Positions 12,466 to 25,180 of a stretch of 64,000 bases of DNA are shown here, one piece after another. Source of the DNA: Ochotona curzoniae (lineage: Eukaryota; Chordata; Mammalia; Lagomorpha; Ochotonidae); assembly GCF_017591425.1 (NCBI RefSeq), contig NW_024467106.1, positions 24,852,501-24,916,500 on the forward strand, in the 5' to 3' direction. The notes below the pieces were generated by a model. That model saw only the letters and a program-made list of their open reading frames with translations, searched no databases and had not been told where the DNA came from. The stretch's first letter is position 1. Each line of letters starts with the position of its first letter. Both the position numbers and the translations under genes were made by a program.

Positions 12466-13829
12466 AATATCATTTCCTTTAAAATAAATTAACCAGAATG
12501 GATCAAAAATCTGGCCAGAAATTATTAATATAATTATATATTCATTAATGTTTTAATATCTATCTGCATCTAGTTGAAATCTTTAAAATATAACAGCAAA
12601 ATCAAGTATACAGTTGATATTTACCTTTAACATTTATTTACAAAAATGTAAAATATAGTTTATTTTTAAATATCTGAAAGATGAGTAAGCATATTTTCAG
12701 TGTTCTCAATTGTTTCAGCTTACAATTTAATTTTCTGATTAAGCTCTCGTCTAATTCCTACTGCTCCTTCTCATGCTTAGTACCACTTGGATCTTGACCC
12801 TGAAGCATGTTATCATGGAGAGCTCCTGGAAACGTGCACTGCCTGAATGAATTGTCATTGTTCTGAGTGTTGTCGTTGCTCCAGGTTTCTCTATTTGTTT
12901 GAAATGCAATTGAGAACAAGCCCTGAGGCATATATGTTTAAATTATCCGCACACTAGGCACATAACATTTTATGCCACTTCTGCTAAAAATTCCATTAAT
13001 TCAGAGTAAGGTCCATTTATACAGTCAGTTAAGCAACTGTCAAAATTTTTGTCTTGGAGGAAACATTACGATCTAGTTCCAAAAGGGTTTCAGAACGCAA
13101 CAGATGCTACTTAGCTCTAATTGACATTACATGAAAACTTTAAGCAATATCTAACTTCTGGTGAAGCATATTAGTCACTGTCCAGCCAGATGTGTCCATT
13201 CCTCAAACCAAGATAATCCAAAGAAACTTCAAAACTATTGTGGAAAATTGAATTATAACATAATATAATTTTGGTTCAAATTTTGTTATTTATGCATAAT
13301 TTTTCATGATATATATTTCCATGAGTTTTTGAAGATATCACATAAATAAGAAACTTCTTTTGGTGCTTTGAGTAAAACATTAAGTTATATATAAAATATA
13401 GGTATTTTATTGGACAGTTGTGAAAACCAGCGTTTTTTTTAAGTCTGTTATCATACAAGTTGAAGAATAAAATATCTAGAACACAAATGGAAAGCCTAGG
13501 AAATTTGAAATGATCAAACAATTATTTCCTAACTTCTTATCATTTGAAGGAGAAAAGAACTTCGCCCTTCAATTTGGAGGTCAGAGCTGGGGCAGGCAAT
13601 GATCAGAATCAATTTGTATCTTTATTTAATGTTTTTAACGTTCAAATTGTACTGTATCCACACAGATATATAAAAGCTGGAATTAACACTATAAAGATGA
13701 GAGAAAATTCTGTCTCAACATACAGGCTTGAATTTTAGTCAGAATGTAAAATGAGGTAGCACTATGGAAACATTATTGCTGTTTTTCAAATGATTGAAAG
13801 TGAAATTACTGTGTAATCCTGCAATTATA
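12466..13829. other. Repeat-poor unassigned sequence
   Basis: No gene seen. 12700-13240 is less AT-rich than its surroundings and free of recognisable repeats. Confidence 0.5.
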
Positions 13830-14100
13830 CGGGGACATATCCAATTCTGAAGTATGCTGTAAAATGGATGAACCTTGAGGCCAGTATGCTAAGTGAAATA
13901 AGCTAGTCACAAAAAGATAAACACTATATGATTACCTTTATATAAAGTATCCAGTATAGTAAAAGTGAGTAAGTTTTGGAGATAGACTGAAAATAATGCA
14001 AATATATGTAATACTATACTTAAAAGTGACTAAGGTGATATCTCACATGCTTACCAAAATGTTAAAGAGAATTTGGCTTAATTTTACCTTTTTACCTACA
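13830..14100 (+). mobile_element. L1 3' end (old L1M type)
   Basis: GGATGAACCTTGAGGCCA, TATGCTAAGTGAAATAAGC and CACAAAAAGATAAACACTAT are the classic 3' end of L1 ORF2/UTR. Confidence 0.85.
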
Positions 14101-14259
14101 ATAAAGACATCTATTACTGAATCCAAAAAAATGTGCTTACCAACATAAATTTGTATCACATACCAACAGAAATTAAAATTGAACTGAGTGAAAGTATTCA
14201 AATAATTCTCTCTCGTCTTCCTCCTGCCTGTAAGACTTTAAAATAAATAAAAGGAATCT

Positions 14260-14615
14260 TTTTCTAAATTTCATTTTATGACACAGTTTCATAGTCTCTG
14301 GGATTCCTCCAACCCTTCCCAATGCCCTCCCCACATGTTGGATTCCTCCCCATTGTTGCAGTAGTACAGTTCATATCCAGCCATGAGTCCCTTCATTGTG
14401 AGCATGTACCGTGAATAGAGTCCAGCATCTTATTGTCCAGATAAATTGAACAGTTTCCTTGGGAGACCATCTCTGGTCTGAAAGTAGAGCTGGGCGAATA
14501 TCATCCCCTCTAATGAAAAGCCACAACATAACATCAACAACAATTTACAGCATCATGGAGTTAATTGACATGGAATTGAGTGACAAATATGTTAGAAAAT
14601 GCAACGTCCTGTGAG
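14260..14615 (-). mobile_element. Lagomorph L1/HAL1 3'-UTR, antisense
   Basis: Starts TTTCATTTTATGACACAG and continues GGGATTCCTCC, GCAGTAGTACAG, CAACAACAATTTACAGCA. Same family as 16805, 17690, 19530 here and the plus-strand tail near 52000. Confidence 0.75.
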
Positions 14616-16804
14616 TTCTTCATTGACCTTTCAATTTTAGTTTATATACAACCGGCTTCTATACACCTTAAAATGGTTACAGGGTACTATTCAGCTTTCT
14701 CATGTCATTAATTTTAGAATTAGTAAGAAACAGCATAAAATATGGAAGTGCAAAAATTATTATAAAATAGGCTAATAAATTATAATAAATCATCGGTTTA
14801 TGGTAACTTTCTTGTTCTTAATTACCTGTTTTTAAGCAATTGTACAAAAATTGCTTTTCAGTATCTTAAAATTAGATAATTAGACCATTATTACGAAGCT
14901 GTAGAATCCATTTTTAGTCTCTGTATTGTGTCCTGTGATATCTAAACTAGTATGTATATCACTGTTATGCACAGTGTGCATATTGCAAACAAAATGTCTG
15001 TGTTTTATTTTCCATTAAGTATGTTATTGTCACTGAGCTGCAAAAGAAGTGTTTGGTGTGCATTTCATATCCATAATATGTGGGAAGCATACTTTTTTTT
15101 ATCTTTCAAAGAGAAGAATTAAACTCATACTAGCTGGTTTAAGAAAAGTGGAATGCAATTAAGGACATACAAGAAACTCTATAGAGTGTAATAAAACTAC
15201 AGCCCAATTTACCTATCAGTAGAGACCCCAGTTAGGCAGTGAAACAGAGGTCAGATAAAGTTTCAAGAAGGGCGAGATAGAAAAAAAATGGAATTTGGAT
15301 ATTATGGTGAATTCTACAGCTCTCAGTTTCCAGTTGAGATAGGCTTTAACTGATAAGTTGATATAAACAGAAACTCATGAGCATTACATGTTGTTTTATT
15401 CTTTTATATTCTATACATTGACTGATCTTCCAGTCCAAGATGGCCTATGCTTAGCTGGAGTCACTGGTTTGATTTTTTTTCCCCTTCACTGAATGTGTTT
15501 TTCTGTAAAATGGAATCTAAATGCTATTTTTTTCCTGATGCAGTACTTAGAACAAATAAATGCTAGTCAATGTGTATTTTCTAAATTGCTTCCCTTTCTC
15601 TCTGCTCCTGACTGCATTGCTAAAGATTCCTATGAAACACCCCTTATAATAACTTTTTAATATAGAATATCACATTTAATTTTTATCTCAAGCCTTTATT
15701 AAAGTGGCTGTTGCCTTCCCACCAAGAGTCATCAAATTTACAGAGAAAAGAAAAATATGCCTGGTCAAAAACCGTGCAAAAGCTCATATTTACAAGCAGA
15801 AATATATGGGAGGAGCATAAATGCTAATTTTCCATGGTTTAGAAAGTATTTGACATACTTATAGATTGATACCTATTAGCTAAATTTATAGACAATTTAA
15901 CATCTTATATAAATTAGGAATTATTTAAATTTTGGCAAAGTGTATAATAAATAAATACAGGTAAATACATCGGAAATTAAAACGTCTGCTCTCTACCAAT
16001 ACAAATTACAATTTGTAAAAATGATCACACTCCTATTAACACCAATTTTTTGTGCTACTTCAATGATCGTATACATTGCATAAACTGATTTGAATGTGCT
16101 AACATGCAAATCATGTTGCTGCACTTTAATAATTCAGTAAAAGCTGCTGCTTCCACCTGAAAGTTTTAAAACATTTATATAATATAACATCTGATAAAAT
16201 AATACCAAATCTTTTTTACACTGAATGCTGTGATTAATTTCATTGATCTTCAACTGTGCAAGCTGAAATACATAGGGCATTGTTAAAATGCCACAGCTTA
16301 CCGTTTGATTCCATCAAAATGCTTTGAACACATCTTTTCATAAATCAAAAATTGCGCTGTGAGGCACATTTGTAACTTTAGATCAACCTGCACAGCTGAG
16401 TAAACATTTTATCTAATGAATTTAATTAAGAGTTCAAATCTTCATGAGAGATGTGCTGAATGGAAAATGTAGTCCTTGAAGAAATAGGATTAGTCGCCTC
16501 CTTGTCTCCCAGTATCATCCCTGTAAACCTCCTCCATAGAGAATTTTCTTGGCAAACTGCCTCTTGGCTTATGGATCAATTCAACTATGTTCTACTTTTA
16601 GCCTACCATTCAGACTCTTTAAATAAGATTAGAAGATTTATAACGGAATTCAGAATTCAGGAACTTGGATTCTTACAGATGGAATACGCAAGAACTACAG
16701 TTCTCACCTTAAACTTGCTTTGATTAAAACGTTTATTTTATAATTAGATATAAATTCTGACTTTTTTTTATTCATGTAACAAGTAAAGATACACTCTTTC
16801 TTTG
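14616..16804. other. 2.2 kb repeat-poor unassigned sequence
   Basis: No gene, exon or retroelement recognised. Contains AT-rich homeodomain-like words (GATTAATTTCATTGAT, TTTAATTAAG). Possible conserved non-coding sequence; conservation could not be tested. Confidence 0.45.
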
Positions 16805-17330
16805 CATTTTTTAATGTTGAATTTTATGGTACAGTTACGTAGAGTCTGGAATTTCCCTACTCCTTCCCAAATTTCCAAACCTGACTGATTTTCCCCATGT
16901 TATTACGATGGTTTAGTCCTTCAGAAGCAGTAACAAATCCATCATTCTGTTATTTAAGTGTGCCATGACATTGCTGGTACAATGTCAGACAGTCCACCAT
17001 CTCATTGTATAGATATGTCCAACAGTTCCATTGAGAACCCATCTTTGATTTGGAAATAGAGATGCACACTGCATTGTATTTTCAAGTCTGAATATGATAG
17101 TCTCTATTATACCAGCACTGTACATTCCCTTAAATGAGAAGACACAAAACAAAGTCAACAACAGGTATGAAGTTAAAACAAAAAAATTTACAGCACCATG
17201 GAGTCGAAAAACACGCCACTGAATAACCAACACATGGGTAAAGAAATGAAGAGAAAACGCAAAAGCCTTTGGGTAAAATGATACACTGTGTGATCCATGA
17301 GCCACTGATGAATTCAACAAGAAAGAAAGA
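16805..17330 (-). mobile_element. Lagomorph L1/HAL1 3'-UTR, antisense
   Basis: Starts TTGAATTTTATGGTACAG, then CTGGAATTTCCC, CTTCAGAAGCAG, TTCCATTGAGAACCC, CAAAGTCAACAACAGG. Longest copy of this tail; the 111-residue antisense frame inside it is not a gene. Confidence 0.75.
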
Positions 17331-17685
17331 AACTATTTGGAAGAAATGAAAATAAAAACAAAAATATCAAAATACGTAGTATTTATTTTTTAAATTTTCT
17401 TTGTTGTGGAATTATATATAATTTTTAATTTTTCCAGGAAGCCAGTTTGTATGTTGGCAAAAAAAAATCATTCTATTTCTAATGATTTAAACCAGATATT
17501 AAACTTAGCTCAGGCTATTATACAAAATGGAATTTTCATAATGAAATATAATAAAAGCTTATTATGAGATTTCCAAAGAAGGTGTTCAGAAATGGATGTT
17601 ATGTGTATGTTTATTAATTACAAATATATTTTTTAAGAATAAAACATTGCTATGATGGTAGCAAATTAAATCAGAGTTTTAAAAT
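17331..17685. other. Unassigned AT-rich sequence
   Basis: Nothing recognised. Confidence 0.5.
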
Positions 17686-17689
17686 CTTT

Positions 17690-17962
17690 TAACTTTTATT
17701 TTTATGACACAGATCCTAGGCTATGGATTTCTCCTCTCCCCTCCCCTACTATTTTCCCAACTATTGTTACTACAATAGTACAGTCCTTCAAAAACAGTCA
17801 CAAGTCCATTCTTCTTCTATTTAAGTGCATCCTGACGTAGTAGGTATAGACAATGATAGGAAGTCTAGCAATGTATCGTCAACATATATTTAACTGTTTC
17901 ATGATTCCATCTTTGATTCTGGAGCAGAGATGCATACAGAAATTTGTCTTCACTTCTTAGTA
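17690..17962 (-). mobile_element. Lagomorph L1/HAL1 3'-UTR, antisense
   Basis: TTTTTATGACACAGATCC, CAATAGTACAGTCCTTC, GTGCATCCTGACGTAG follow the same order as the 16805 copy. Confidence 0.75.
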
Positions 17963-18480
17963 GGATACACCTGCTGGCAGTACCCTCCTTCACTGTTGGT
18001 GGGAATGTAGGCCAGTACAACCACTTTGGAAGTCATTATGGAGAGTACCATGACAACTGACAATTAATCTACTGTTTGACCCAGCTATCACACTTCTGAG
18101 AATATAGCCAAGGAAAATGAAATCTACCTATGAGAAAGTGACCTGTAATTCTATATTTAGAGCAGCACAATCAGCAATCCCAAAGACATGGCAACAACCT
18201 AGATGTCCATCAGAAGAGGAATTGGTAAAGGAACTGGTATATGTAGTCAGCCATTTAAAAATAATGAAATTCTACCATCAGCAGCAGAATGATCCCAACT
18301 CAAGACCATTATGCTCAGTGAAATAAGCCAAACCCAAAAGGAAAATTACCACGTGCTCTTTTTGGATGTAAGACAACCTTTGTGCAAAAACAAAAAATAG
18401 GTATGTAGGCAAACATGCACGTACATATAATCACCTTGAGGAAATTATAACAAAGGTTTAAAAAAATCTTAATGAGGCAA
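17963..18480 (+). mobile_element. L1 ORF2 3' part, sense
   Basis: CCTTCACTGTTGGTGGGAATG, GACCCAGCTATCACACTTCTG, AACCTAGATGTCCATCAG, TGCTCAGTGAAATAAGCC are the usual L1 ORF2 C-terminal region. Broken frames. Confidence 0.88.
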
Positions 18481-18527
18481 AACCGAGTTTGTCACAAGAA
18501 GATATACTTTCATTTTTTAATTTTTAT

Positions 18528-18772
18528 TTTTAGAATTTTTATTGGAAAGTGAGGTATACAGAGAGGAGGAGAACCAGGAGCCTCTTCCGGGTCTCCCATA
18601 TGGGTTCAGAGTCCCCAGGCTTTGGGCCATTCTCCACTGCTTTCCCAGGCCACAGGCAGGGATCTGGAATGCAAGCAGGGCTGCGGGATTAGAACAAGCA
18701 CCCAGCATGGGATCCTGGCTCACATAAGGTGAGGACTTCAGCTGCTAGGCAACCATGACAGGCCCACAAGAT
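18528..18772 (-). mobile_element. C-SINE, antisense
   Basis: CCTCTTCCGGGTCTCCCATA, CACTGCTTTCCCAGGCC, GATTAGAACAAGCACCCA, then CATGACAGGCCCAC. Confidence 0.9.
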
Positions 18773-19525
18773 ATATTTTTAAAAGAGAAGTACAATGTGA
18801 ATTGTTACATATAGAGAGATTCAGGAAATTAAGATGAAATTCCAAGGGGAGACTTAACTGATGAAACATTCTAACTTTTAAAGAAAACATGAAGCATTCC
18901 ATTCAGGAAATAAAGAAGTGCCCACTATCATTGAATGAGATTACTAAGTAAAAAGTTTATAGAATAAAATATGAGAAAGATTAAAGTTAAGATCTTGAGA
19001 GATGTTGAAAGAATTTTTTTCAACCTACGTAATTAAAAAGTATTAATCCAATTATAAAGCATATAATTGGATTTGCAATAAGATTCAATCATCACATTTC
19101 TCCATCCCTACCACGGGGGAATAGATAATTGGAAGGGGGCAAACACAGAAGCCAGAAGATGAATTTGTTTTGATAAGACACTGTAGATGCATGGAGTAGA
19201 CTGGTGGTAGCAGTATGTCAAAAACAGAGTAAATAAGCCTGAGGGAGTGAGGAAATTTGGGAGATTAGTTAAACTAAAAGCTAGTAACATCTAGATTTCT
19301 GCTTTAGCGCATAGTTGAAAAGTAAATATAATATCTAAAAGAGTACTCTCTCATAAGAGACCATTTTTGCCAAGTGCCATGACCTTTGAAGCATGAGGCA
19401 GAACAAAGAGGGAGAAGTGGAGCAATTTAAAAAAATAGAGAAGCAAATAAATATTAAAGAGTAATAATGGGGGTCAGCAGAATTTTGCTTCTTCAAAAAA
19501 GGAAGAGAAGGGAACACTGTTGAAC
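18773..19525. other. Unassigned sequence
   Basis: AT-rich; no gene or repeat recognised. Confidence 0.5.
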
Positions 19526-19529
19526 TCTT

Positions 19530-19870
19530 CCCTATAGTTTTAATTATTATCATCAATATTACCATTACTATCATTTTCTGTAATACTGTTTTCACACCTC
19601 CTTTTCACATTCACTACCTCCCTCTGCATTCTCCTCTCCCCCATACATTGCTTTTCCTCTAGACATAATAGTATATTCCTTTAGCAAGTCACAAGCCCAA
19701 CATTTTGCTGTTTATCATGGCATTGTAGGCATAGGCAATGGTAGAAAATCTAATATCCTTTTGTCAAGGTACATTTAACAGTTTCATTGAGAGCCCTCCT
19801 TTAATTTGGGAGTAGAGGCATATTGTAACACATCTTCACTTGCCAGCATGCTAGTGTCTATAATAAAGTT
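19530..19870 (-). mobile_element. Lagomorph L1/HAL1 3'-UTR, antisense (diverged)
   Basis: GTTTATCATGGCATTGTAGGC, GTACATTTAACAGTTTCATT and GAGAGCCCTCC fit the same 3' tail. Confidence 0.65.
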
Positions 19871-21790
19871 CATTTATAATAATGTATGCATATACATGTT
19901 TGCCTATATATCTATTTATTTTGTAGTTTGCATGAAGATTGCTTTATATCAGATAGAACAAATGACATTTATCCTTTTGAGATTGGCTTATGTTACTGGG
20001 TATAATGGTCTCCAGGTACTATTCTGGACAAGTTCTCAATCCTTAGGTTTACATTCTAGAAATTTTTTGAGGAACACTAGTTTCTAGCACATTCTTTTAT
20101 TTCGAGTTTTTACCTGTATTCAAGGAAAAAAGGTTTAATAATACCACCTTGGGAAGGATGTATTTATGTATATTTTTTGAGATAATTTTCTGTAGGAACA
20201 GGTTGTTTCTTTCTGTGATGTATTGTTGTACTTATTTGCTTGCTGAATCGTTCCAGTGGGGGAATCATTCCTCTTTGTATTTTGGGAGTTTATTCCTCAG
20301 TCTCTTGACCCACTCTCACTTCTTTGGTTTCTGAGCAATGTCTTTTTTTTTCTGTTTAACTTTCAGGTACTATGGAACACACTCTCATTAGATCTGATAA
20401 GTAGATTGCTTTGAATCTCATGAGTATTTTACAGTCTCAATTGTCCTAATTGCTTTCCTACTTCTATTTTTTTCTTAACTTATGAAACTGTAGAAATGTA
20501 ATTCATCTGTTTTTGAATTTGTGTTCTTCAACATTCATAAAGATTTCATTATTTGTTTGAGTGTGGTAAAGAGACTGGGTAGATAAGATCATGTAACCTG
20601 AAGACAAAACTTTCTTACTTCTTTCTGATTCAGGGATTTTTACATCACTGGTCAGCCTAACTGTTCTGACTAGTCCTCCTAATTTTGTGGTGTATAGAAC
20701 TGGTGACAACCTGAGCCTTTTCCTGTTCCTGATTTTAGAAGGAAACATTTCGAATTTTCTCAACTGAGAATCAGGTTAGTCAGAGTTAGTTTATTTACTC
20801 TTTTTTCCTTCTCAGACAAGCATAATAGGCATGACTTTCTCATATGTCCAATTTGGTTAGTTCACTATTTTAATTTTTATTTTTCTGTTTCATTTAACTG
20901 CTAATTTTAAATGGAAGTTAGAGGGTTATTTGTTTCTTGAGTCTCTTTGAAGTGCTCTTCCTATATTTGTAGTGCTGCCTTTATTTCCTTTAGCTTTATA
21001 ATTCATCTTTTCATGCCTATTTCTTTCTAGTTATCTGCGTGTTCTTTCAAATTCCATTTCACTCCTTTAGTATGTTTTATGCCAAGTAATTTTTATGTCA
21101 ATTTTTAAGTAGTTCTGAAGTTTTCTTAATTTTTGATAAAATTACATTTGATCCTTTTTGTGTAGCTTTTCTTGTTTACATAAATTGAGCAAATTTTGTG
21201 TATTTCACAAAGCAGATTCAGCATAGTGATACTTTCTGCCCTACCCTTTCTCTGTCTACATTCCCCACCCAACTCTTCCTTCTGCTTTTCTTTCTTAACC
21301 TTTATGATGGCATACTTTCATTTCACTGCCTAATCACAGGGCTGAACACTCCATTGGGTAAAAATATCAACACATCGCAAAAAATAAATTAATAAAAACC
21401 TATTGTTCATCAAGAATATAGGAAAAATCTTTAAGCAATCAACTCTTAAAATGTCAATCATATGTAGATTTTTTTTGATACTCTGTGTATTAACACAGAT
21501 TAGGAGAAAATGTGATATCTGTCTTTTTGTAAATGGCTTATTTCACTAAGCATAATGATTTCTAGCGCATCAATTTTGAGGTATAAGATTTCATTCTTTT
21601 TTATGGATGAGTAATATTCCACTGTGTGTATATAGCATATTTTGCTTTTCCCATCATCTAGTAATGGATATGTGGGTTGATTTCGTATCTCAGCTAATTC
21701 TAAATTGAGCTATAACAATAAACACGGGTGTACACGTAACTCTCACTTATGCTGCTTTCTTTTCATTTGGGTGAATTCCCAGGAATGAGA
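19871..21790 (-). mobile_element. Composite of antisense L1 fragments
   Basis: 19960-20040 (GGCTTATGTTACTGGGTATAATGG) and 21480-21790 (GCTTATTTCACTAAGCATAATG, GAGTAATATTCCACTGTG, CAATAAACACGGGTGTAC) are ORF2 3' pieces. 20540-20770 (CCTGTTCCTGATTTTAGAAGG) is an internal ORF2 piece. The linking text is L1-like but diverged. At least two insertions must be present because 3' ORF2 sequence occurs twice. Confidence 0.65.
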
Positions 21791-22315
21791 CAAGTGCTTT
21801 CTTTATGATCCACCGTTACCTTGTTTTGTTATCTTGTGATCTTAATTGACTTTAAAAGCAGCCAAATACTTCTTCCTTTTTTCATAGATAAAGATCAGTC
21901 TATGACAATGTTGAACTGGAGTTGAAATGTAGCTGACAGGAGATAGAATGGAGTCATAAGGTGACTTCAGGGTCCACAGCCAGACCTAGTTATATAAACC
22001 TTTCTCTGGTGGCATCAGTAGATTTACATTTTATCGTGTTCCAGGATGGGCAGAAATCTCCCACGTTTATGACTGAGTGAGGTAGAATCCCAAACACAGG
22101 ACTGCTTTTGGATCTTTAGATGGATCTAGGCTGACAGCTTTGCCTATACAGACGTCTGTGGGTGTGTCTTGTTCTGTGTCCTTGGGAAGGCAGACTGATG
22201 CAGCTAATAAAAACATTGCAGGAGCTTGGCTTTTCTTTGGTCTCTTGGTGGATGATTCCGACACCATAATCAAGGCCGGAGGCTAGCCCCCAATACCAGG
22301 AAGAGCAGTTGTATT
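21791..22315. other. Unassigned sequence
   Basis: No gene. 21960-22270 is GC-richer than average and may be an old L1 5' or LTR remnant; not identified. Confidence 0.4.
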
Positions 22316-22319
22316 CTGA

Positions 22320-22425
22320 CCAGACCGCTTGTTATCTGTGTGATCTGCTAATCTTTCTTTGCCACAGTTTGCTTACTTGTATAGTGATACTAATGCTTCA
22401 CACTGGTTTTATATTGCACATATTG
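22320..22425 (-). repeat. Possible MIR fragment
   Basis: TGTGATCTGCTAATCTTTCTT then CACAGTTTGCTTACTTGTATAG resembles the MIR core (sense orientation uncertain). Low identity. Confidence 0.35.
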
Positions 22426-23515
22426 GTGTCTGTTTAATTCCAACTCTTTGCTATCATGTTCACTAGTAGTTCATTACTATTCTCTTCTCTCCAGCAAAGA
22501 AGTATGATAAGGTCAAATATTTGAGTTGAGCTCTTGCTCTTGGTGAGATGATCCAGTTCATGAATGCTGTTGTTTGTATGTGGCTACAGATCTTCATTAT
22601 GGGGTACATGAGTAGCATGCCCTTTATTGTAACATAGTGTACACAATCACTACTCAAGGTTATATCTGGTTATTATGTTTACTGAACATTGTGCAATGTT
22701 TTATCATGGGATGCCCTGTGCCTATGTATAGCTCTACGGCTGAAAGTTCAACCATGATTTTATGTAACCTTTTAGAAGTATCATCATTTGCAATGTGGTA
22801 CTCACAATATCTTCTGGGTTTTCTTGTTTATTTTTGTTTTTCCCAATGTTTCTCTTTAAGGCTCCCATCTATATCTTTTTAATTTTTGTGGTAACTCCAA
22901 GATGCTCAATTAATGGCATGGATCTTGTTCTTTCTGTTCTCATCTCCAGGCCATGTTGTATGGGATATATTAGGAGTTAATACTTACTATTTAGAAGCTC
23001 AGTGTAATTTACTGAGTTAATTACAGATAAAAAAGTATTAAGCATCTAGTACATTTTAGGCATATTTTAGGTTTAAATACATAAAAAAGAAAAAATAAAA
23101 ACAAAATTTGAAACCCAGAGGATGTTTTGGAAACATAGGTAGAAACGAGCAGTTCTAGATTGTTGCATGTTCTACATATCACACCTGATTGTATGGACCT
23201 CTGTGATTTTCAAAAATATTTATTCTCAGATTATAACTACATATGATTCTATTTACTGATATGCCTACACAGTGAAAATTTAGTGTAACATGATGTAAAT
23301 ATTTCTTGAATCTATCCAAAGAAAAATATCCAGTAACTATGGATGCCATTTACTTTCTGTTTTACTCTTGCCTAATTTGAAGTGTTTAATCACATTCGTA
23401 GGTATGCAAAAATGGATCTCCAATTGTTTTAGAATAACTGGCAATGATTTGATATGTAATGAGTGCTATTGAGACACAATGTCAGATATTTGAGGAATCC
23501 AGTATAAAAGGAAAG
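22426..23515. other. Unassigned sequence
   Basis: No gene or clear repeat. 22460-22980 may be diverged antisense L1. Confidence 0.4.
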
Positions 23516-23517
23516 TG

Positions 23518-23805
23518 CAGGGCTCAGCCTGATAAATCAGTTGGCTAATCGGTTTGTGTCTTGGCTGCTCCATTTCTCATCCAACTACCTACTTGTAGCC
23601 TGGGAAAGCAGTGCGGCATAGCCCAAAGACCGGGGACCTCCCTCTCTGGTGGGAGATCCAGAAGCTGCTCTTGGCTTTGAATTGGCTCGGCTTTGGCTAT
23701 TGCAGCCACTTGAGGAGTGAATCAGCGGATGGAGGATCTTGGCCTCTCCTTCTTGTTGCAAAATCAGCCTTGCCAATAAAAATTAGGTAAATCTTAATAA
23801 AAAAA
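23518..23805 (+). mobile_element. C-SINE
   Basis: CAGGGCTCAGCCTGATAAATC head, GCCTGGGAAAGCAGTG, GGTGGGAGATCCAGAAG, CCAATAAAAATTAGGTAAATC tail. Confidence 0.88.
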
Positions 23806-23819
23806 ATTTAAAAATACAG

Positions 23820-24110
23820 ATCCTCAACTACTGCCAGGAAGTCCAAGGTAACACATCAAATCATAGAATCAGACGGACACCAGGGTGTGATTAATTCCTC
23901 ACAGGCCTGTTCTCCGCATCTGGATTGGGAGTCTGTGGGGAGGCTATCATCATGGAACTGGGTGCTCCTGTAGGGATGGCTGCCTGCTTGCCCTTCTCCA
24001 GAGGTCAGATGGCCCTCAGCCGAGATTGGTCTTACCTGCTCACACTTCACACTGTCTTTTAAGCTTTTATTTGCAGGACACAAACACAAATATAAAATTA
24101 TTAAGAATTT
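23820..24110. other. GC-richer unassigned stretch
   Basis: Noticeably richer in G and C than the neighbourhood, with small open frames but no initiation context, splice sites or homology that I recognise. Could be an LTR remnant. Confidence 0.35.
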
Positions 24111-24240
24111 TAATTATGGTCATTGAACACTTCAGTCCCCGATGGGTAGTTTTGGGCTCTGATTTCTATCTATCTTCAGTAGTCATATTGTAAAGAAGTC
24201 CACTATGATTAGAGGAGTGAATGGAAAATAAGCTATGTAT

Positions 24241-24262
24241 ACACACACACACACACAAACAC
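24241..24262. repeat. Short (CA)n run
   Basis: About ten AC dinucleotides. Confidence 0.8.
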
Positions 24263-24514
24263 ATACATACTTTGAAAGAAGTATAATGCTTTTCACACTT
24301 GCTTCAAATACTGTTTGTGAAGTTTAGATCTTAATACTTCTTTTTATTTCAAAAAATATAAAAGTGAAGCATGTGCTTCATTTTAAAAGAAAGTGTAATT
24401 CCAACATTTCAGTACCAAGTGGCCACCTACTGATTGAGACATAGGTTACAGAAGATAGATTAGAAACTTTCCAAAAATTAGTGGACTAAGGACATTGGTA
24501 ATATCAACATGTCT

Positions 24515-24770
24515 GACAGAGGGCAAGTGTTTGCGTTAGTGATTGAGACTCCGGTTTAAGATACGTGTGTCCTATAGCGTAGGGCTTGGGTTTAATATGT
24601 GGCTTTGGTTTCTGACTCCAGCCTCCTGCTCAAGCAGACACTGGGAGCCAATGTTGATGGCTCCTGTAAATGGGTCCCTCTAATTCTCCTGGGAGACTGG
24701 GATTGAGTTTCCAAGTCTAAAATTCAATGCTAGTTAAGTAATTATGAATTAAACCAATGGATTTGTCACT
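24515..24770 (+). mobile_element. Old-subfamily C-SINE
   Basis: GTGATTGAGACTCCGG, GTGTCCTATAGCGTAGGG, GACTCCAGCCTCCTGCT, TGGGAGACTGGGATTGAG follow the older C-SINE form with the cross-family 3' body. Confidence 0.7.
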
Positions 24771-25059
24771 GTGCTTCCAAAATTAAAATATATATAATTT
24801 TCATGTACTGTAGGTCAAGTAATTAGTTTGATCAAATGCTGAAGGAAAATAAAATATATTTTGGAAAAAAGGGAAATGCTAAATTGAACCCTCAGATTGC
24901 AGTATGCTGAACATTCAACTGAAAATTCAGAAATTCTAGGGAATGGTTGTGTAGAATACACAAAAAACTTAAATCTCTACCCAAAAATTAAAAAAAGAAG
25001 TAAAGCACAAGAAAATGTCAGTACTAAACTTGAGTAATTTACAAAAATATCAATTTTTC

Positions 25060-25180
25060 CAAAAAATATTTACTTGAAAGGTAGAATGAGAGAGATTAGG
25101 AAACAGAAAGAAAAAAAATCCCCTAACCATTGTCCACTCACAAATGCCCACAGCAGGCAGAACTGAGAAAGATCAGAACA
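25060..25180 (-). mobile_element. C-SINE 3' fragment, antisense
   Basis: ATATTTACTTGAAAGGTAGA, GAGAGATTAGGAAACAG, CATTGTCCACTCAC; truncated. Confidence 0.65.
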
